NCBI RefSeq assembly: GCF_000178115.2
Contig: NC_014828.1
Span: 310,001 to 374,000 of the forward strand
DNA length: 64,000 bases
From: Ethanoligenens harbinense YUAN-3
GTDB taxonomy: Bacteria; Bacillota; Clostridia; Oscillospirales; Ethanoligenentaceae
Reading direction: 5' to 3'
Shown: piece by piece, positions 62,335 to 64,000 of the stretch
Position numbering within the stretch: position 1 is the stretch's first letter
Layout of the letters: each line of letters opens with the position of its first letter
Notes under the pieces: model-generated
Databases searched by the model: none
What the model was told of the DNA's origin: nothing
What the model saw: only the letters and a program-made list of their open reading frames with translations
Position numbers and translations under genes: made by a program

Positions 62335-64000
62335 ATGGATGAGATGTTGGCAGGGTTGCTGCAAAAAATAAAAGAGAGCGGCATGCCGTATGACGTGCCG
62401 AAAATCACGGCGGCATATGAGCTGGCGCACAGGGCACACGACGGGCAGTTCCGCAAATCGGGCGACCCGTATATCATCCATCCGGTGGCGGTGGCGACGA
62501 TTCTGGTCAACCTCGGGCTGGACACCGATTCGCTTTGTGCCGCGCTGCTGCACGATGTGGTGGAGGACACGGGCGTGCCCCTCGAGAACATCCGCAAGCA
62601 GTTCGGCAGCGATGTGGCCCTGCTGGTGGACGGTGTGACCAAAGTAGGCCGGGTAGCGCATTATTCCCGCGAGGAGCAGCAGGCGGAGAGCATTCGTAAG
62701 ATGCTGCTGGCCATGGCGAAGGATATTCGCGTTATCCTCATCAAGCTGGCCGACCGGCTGCACAACATGCGCACGCTCGATGCGATGACCTCGCAGAAGC
62801 AGTTGGATATCTCGCTGGGCACCATGGAGGTCTACGCCCCCATCGCGCACCGGCTCGGCATCCGCACCGTGAAGGACGAGTTGGAGGATCTCTCCATCCG
62901 GCACCTCGACCCCGTCGCCTATCACGAGATCGAGGTGGCGCTCAAAAAGCGTAAGGATGAGCGCGAAGCCATTCTTCAGTCCATTCAGAACCGCATCGCC
63001 GAGCGCCTGCAGAGCCTGCACATGAACGTGCACATCGAAGGGCGCGTCAAGAGCATCTACGGCATCTACCGCAAGGTGTATATGAAGGGGCGGGCGTTCG
63101 AGCAGATTTATGACATCTATGCCGTGCGTGTGATCGTGGACACCGTGAATGAATGCTACAATATCCTTGGCGTGATTCACGACCTGATGAAGCCCGTTCC
63201 CGGCCGCTTCAAGGATTATATCTCCACCCCAAAACCCAATATGTACCAGTCGCTCCACACCACCGTCATCGGCAAGGAGGGCGTGCCCATCGAGGTGCAG
63301 ATCCGCACCTGGGACATGCATCACACCGCGGAATACGGCATCGCGGCGCACTGGAAATACAAGCTGGGCATCCAGAGCAGCAAGGACAAAGGCTCGCTCG
63401 AATCCCGGCTGGAGTGGGTGCGCCAGCTGCTGGAGGTGCAGACCGACGTCAAGGACGCGGAGGATTTCATTCACTCGCTCAAGACCGATCTCGCGCCCGA
63501 CGAGGTGTATGTCTTCACGCCGCGCGGCGATGTCATCAACCTGCCGGCCCGGTCCACCCCCATCGACTTCGCCTACGCCATCCACAGCGAGGTGGGCCAC
63601 CGCATGACGGGCGCGAAGATCGACGGCAAGATCGTGCCGCTTACCTATGAGCTCCAGACCGGGCAGATCGTGGAGGTGCTCACCACCTCCGCGACGGGGC
63701 ACGGTCCCAGCCGCGACTGGCTGAACATCGCACGCACCAGCGAGGCGCGCAGCAAGATCCGCGCGTGGTTTAAAAAAGAGCGGCGCGAGGAGAACATTGC
63801 CGAGGGCCGCTCGGAGATCGAGCGCGAGTTTAGGCGCATCGGCATTTTGCTGAGCGGCGCCGCGCTTGAGGAATTCCTGGAAGGCGTGGCGAAGCGGCAG
63901 CATTTCAACGGCACCGACGAATTCCTGGCGGCCATCGGCTACGGCGGCATCGTGCTTTCCAAGGTCATCCCGCGCATCAAAGACGACTATGTCAAGCAGG
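62335..64000 (+). CDS. relA: Bifunctional (p)ppGpp synthetase/hydrolase (3' end outside window)
   Basis: At least 555 codons of a RelA/SpoT long homologue. The HD hydrolase domain (about 30-190) keeps HD in LLHDVVEDT and AHRAHDGQFRKSGDPYI; the synthetase domain (about 225-380) has GRVKSIYGIYRKV, DIYAVRVIV and YISTPKPNMYQSLHTTV; a TGS domain follows (VFTPRGDVINLPARSTPIDF). Both halves keep key residues, so it can likely make and degrade the alarmone. The ACT domain falls outside the window. ATG at 62335 follows GGGGTGG by 5 bases; TTG at 62314 after GGGAAGG is an alternative start. Confidence 0.93.
   Translation, partial: MDEMLAGLLQKIKESGMPYDVPKITAAYELAHRAHDGQFRKSGDPYIIHPVAVATILVNLGLDTDSLCAALLHDVVEDTGVPLENIRKQFGSDVALLVDGVTKVGRVAHYSREEQQAESIRKMLLAMAKDIRVILIKLADRLHNMRTLDAMTSQKQLDISLGTMEVYAPIAHRLGIRTVKDELEDLSIRHLDPVAYHEIEVALKKRKDEREAILQSIQNRIAERLQSLHMNVHIEGRVKSIYGIYRKVYMKGRAFEQIYDIYAVRVIVDTVNECYNILGVIHDLMKPVPGRFKDYISTPKPNMYQSLHTTVIGKEGVPIEVQIRTWDMHHTAEYGIAAHWKYKLGIQSSKDKGSLESRLEWVRQLLEVQTDVKDAEDFIHSLKTDLAPDEVYVFTPRGDVINLPARSTPIDFAYAIHSEVGHRMTGAKIDGKIVPLTYELQTGQIVEVLTTSATGHGPSRDWLNIARTSEARSKIRAWFKKERREENIAEGRSEIEREFRRIGILLSGAALEEFLEGVAKRQHFNGTDEFLAAIGYGGIVLSKVIPRIKDDYVKQ

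Overview
The window looks like a chromosomal segment of a GC-rich, low-redundancy member of the Firmicutes, class Clostridia, most like the Oscillospiraceae/Ruminococcaceae group. The reasons are gene content and order: an mre cell-shape operon with a MinD-type ATPase and methylglyoxal synthase behind it, a SpoVT sporulation regulator, zapA next to a U32 peptidase, the infC-rpmI-rplT operon, dprA-topA-trmFO, plsX-acp-rnc-radical SAM-smc-ftsY, the nadD-yqeK-rsfS-leuS block, and recJ followed by relA. Many genes start with GTG or TTG behind strong AGGAGG-type ribosome sites. The genus cannot be named from the sequence alone. No tRNA, rRNA, CRISPR array, insertion sequence or prophage was seen.

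Layout. 1-426: partial zinc-ribbon/TM2 membrane protein. 617-5309 (minus): four-gene Gld-like ABC export system (ATPase, permease, GldG-like protein, DUF4340 protein). 5574-8654 (minus): hisS-aspS. 8781-15148 (minus): mreB-mreC-mreD-mrdA-minD-mgsA, the peptidoglycan elongation module. 15485-16021 (minus): spoVT. 16437-19863 (plus): zapA, U32 peptidase, dut, DUF4321 protein. 19961-20527 (minus): ahpC-type peroxiredoxin under an apparent palindromic operator. 20812-25137: an accessory surface module of a secreted metallophosphoesterase with a C-terminal NPHTG sorting signal, a YibE/F membrane protein, and a class B sortase on the other strand. 25366-28119: pyruvate kinase, a membrane-anchored M15 (VanY-like) peptidase and a small membrane protein. 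28145-29633: infC-rpmI-rplT with a long attenuator-type leader. 29769-35209: RNA methyltransferase, dprA, topA, trmFO. 35306-43805: plsX, an ACP-like protein, rnc, radical SAM protein, flavoprotein, smc, ftsY. 43832-49332: XTP/dITP pyrophosphatase, an esterase fragment, yhbY, nadD, yqeK, rsfS, leuS. 49505-50182: lipoprotein. 50248-55504 (minus): two-component system plus MacB/FtsX-type ABC transporter. 55652-59951 (minus): aminotransferase, larC, asnS. 60173 to the end: recJ and the start of relA.

Most of the window is core informational and cell-envelope machinery. The points that reward a second look are the sortase/NPHTG-phosphoesterase pair; an infC gene that appears to start with AUC; an acyl-carrier-protein homologue whose phosphopantetheine serine is replaced by proline; a MinD-like ATPase without MinC/MinE and without the usual C-terminal membrane helix; a ladder of TTAAG-type direct repeats at the promoter of the ABC transporter beside its two-component system; and a truncated carboxylesterase kept as an intact short frame inside a housekeeping cluster. 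I found no convincing wholly new defence or mobile system.
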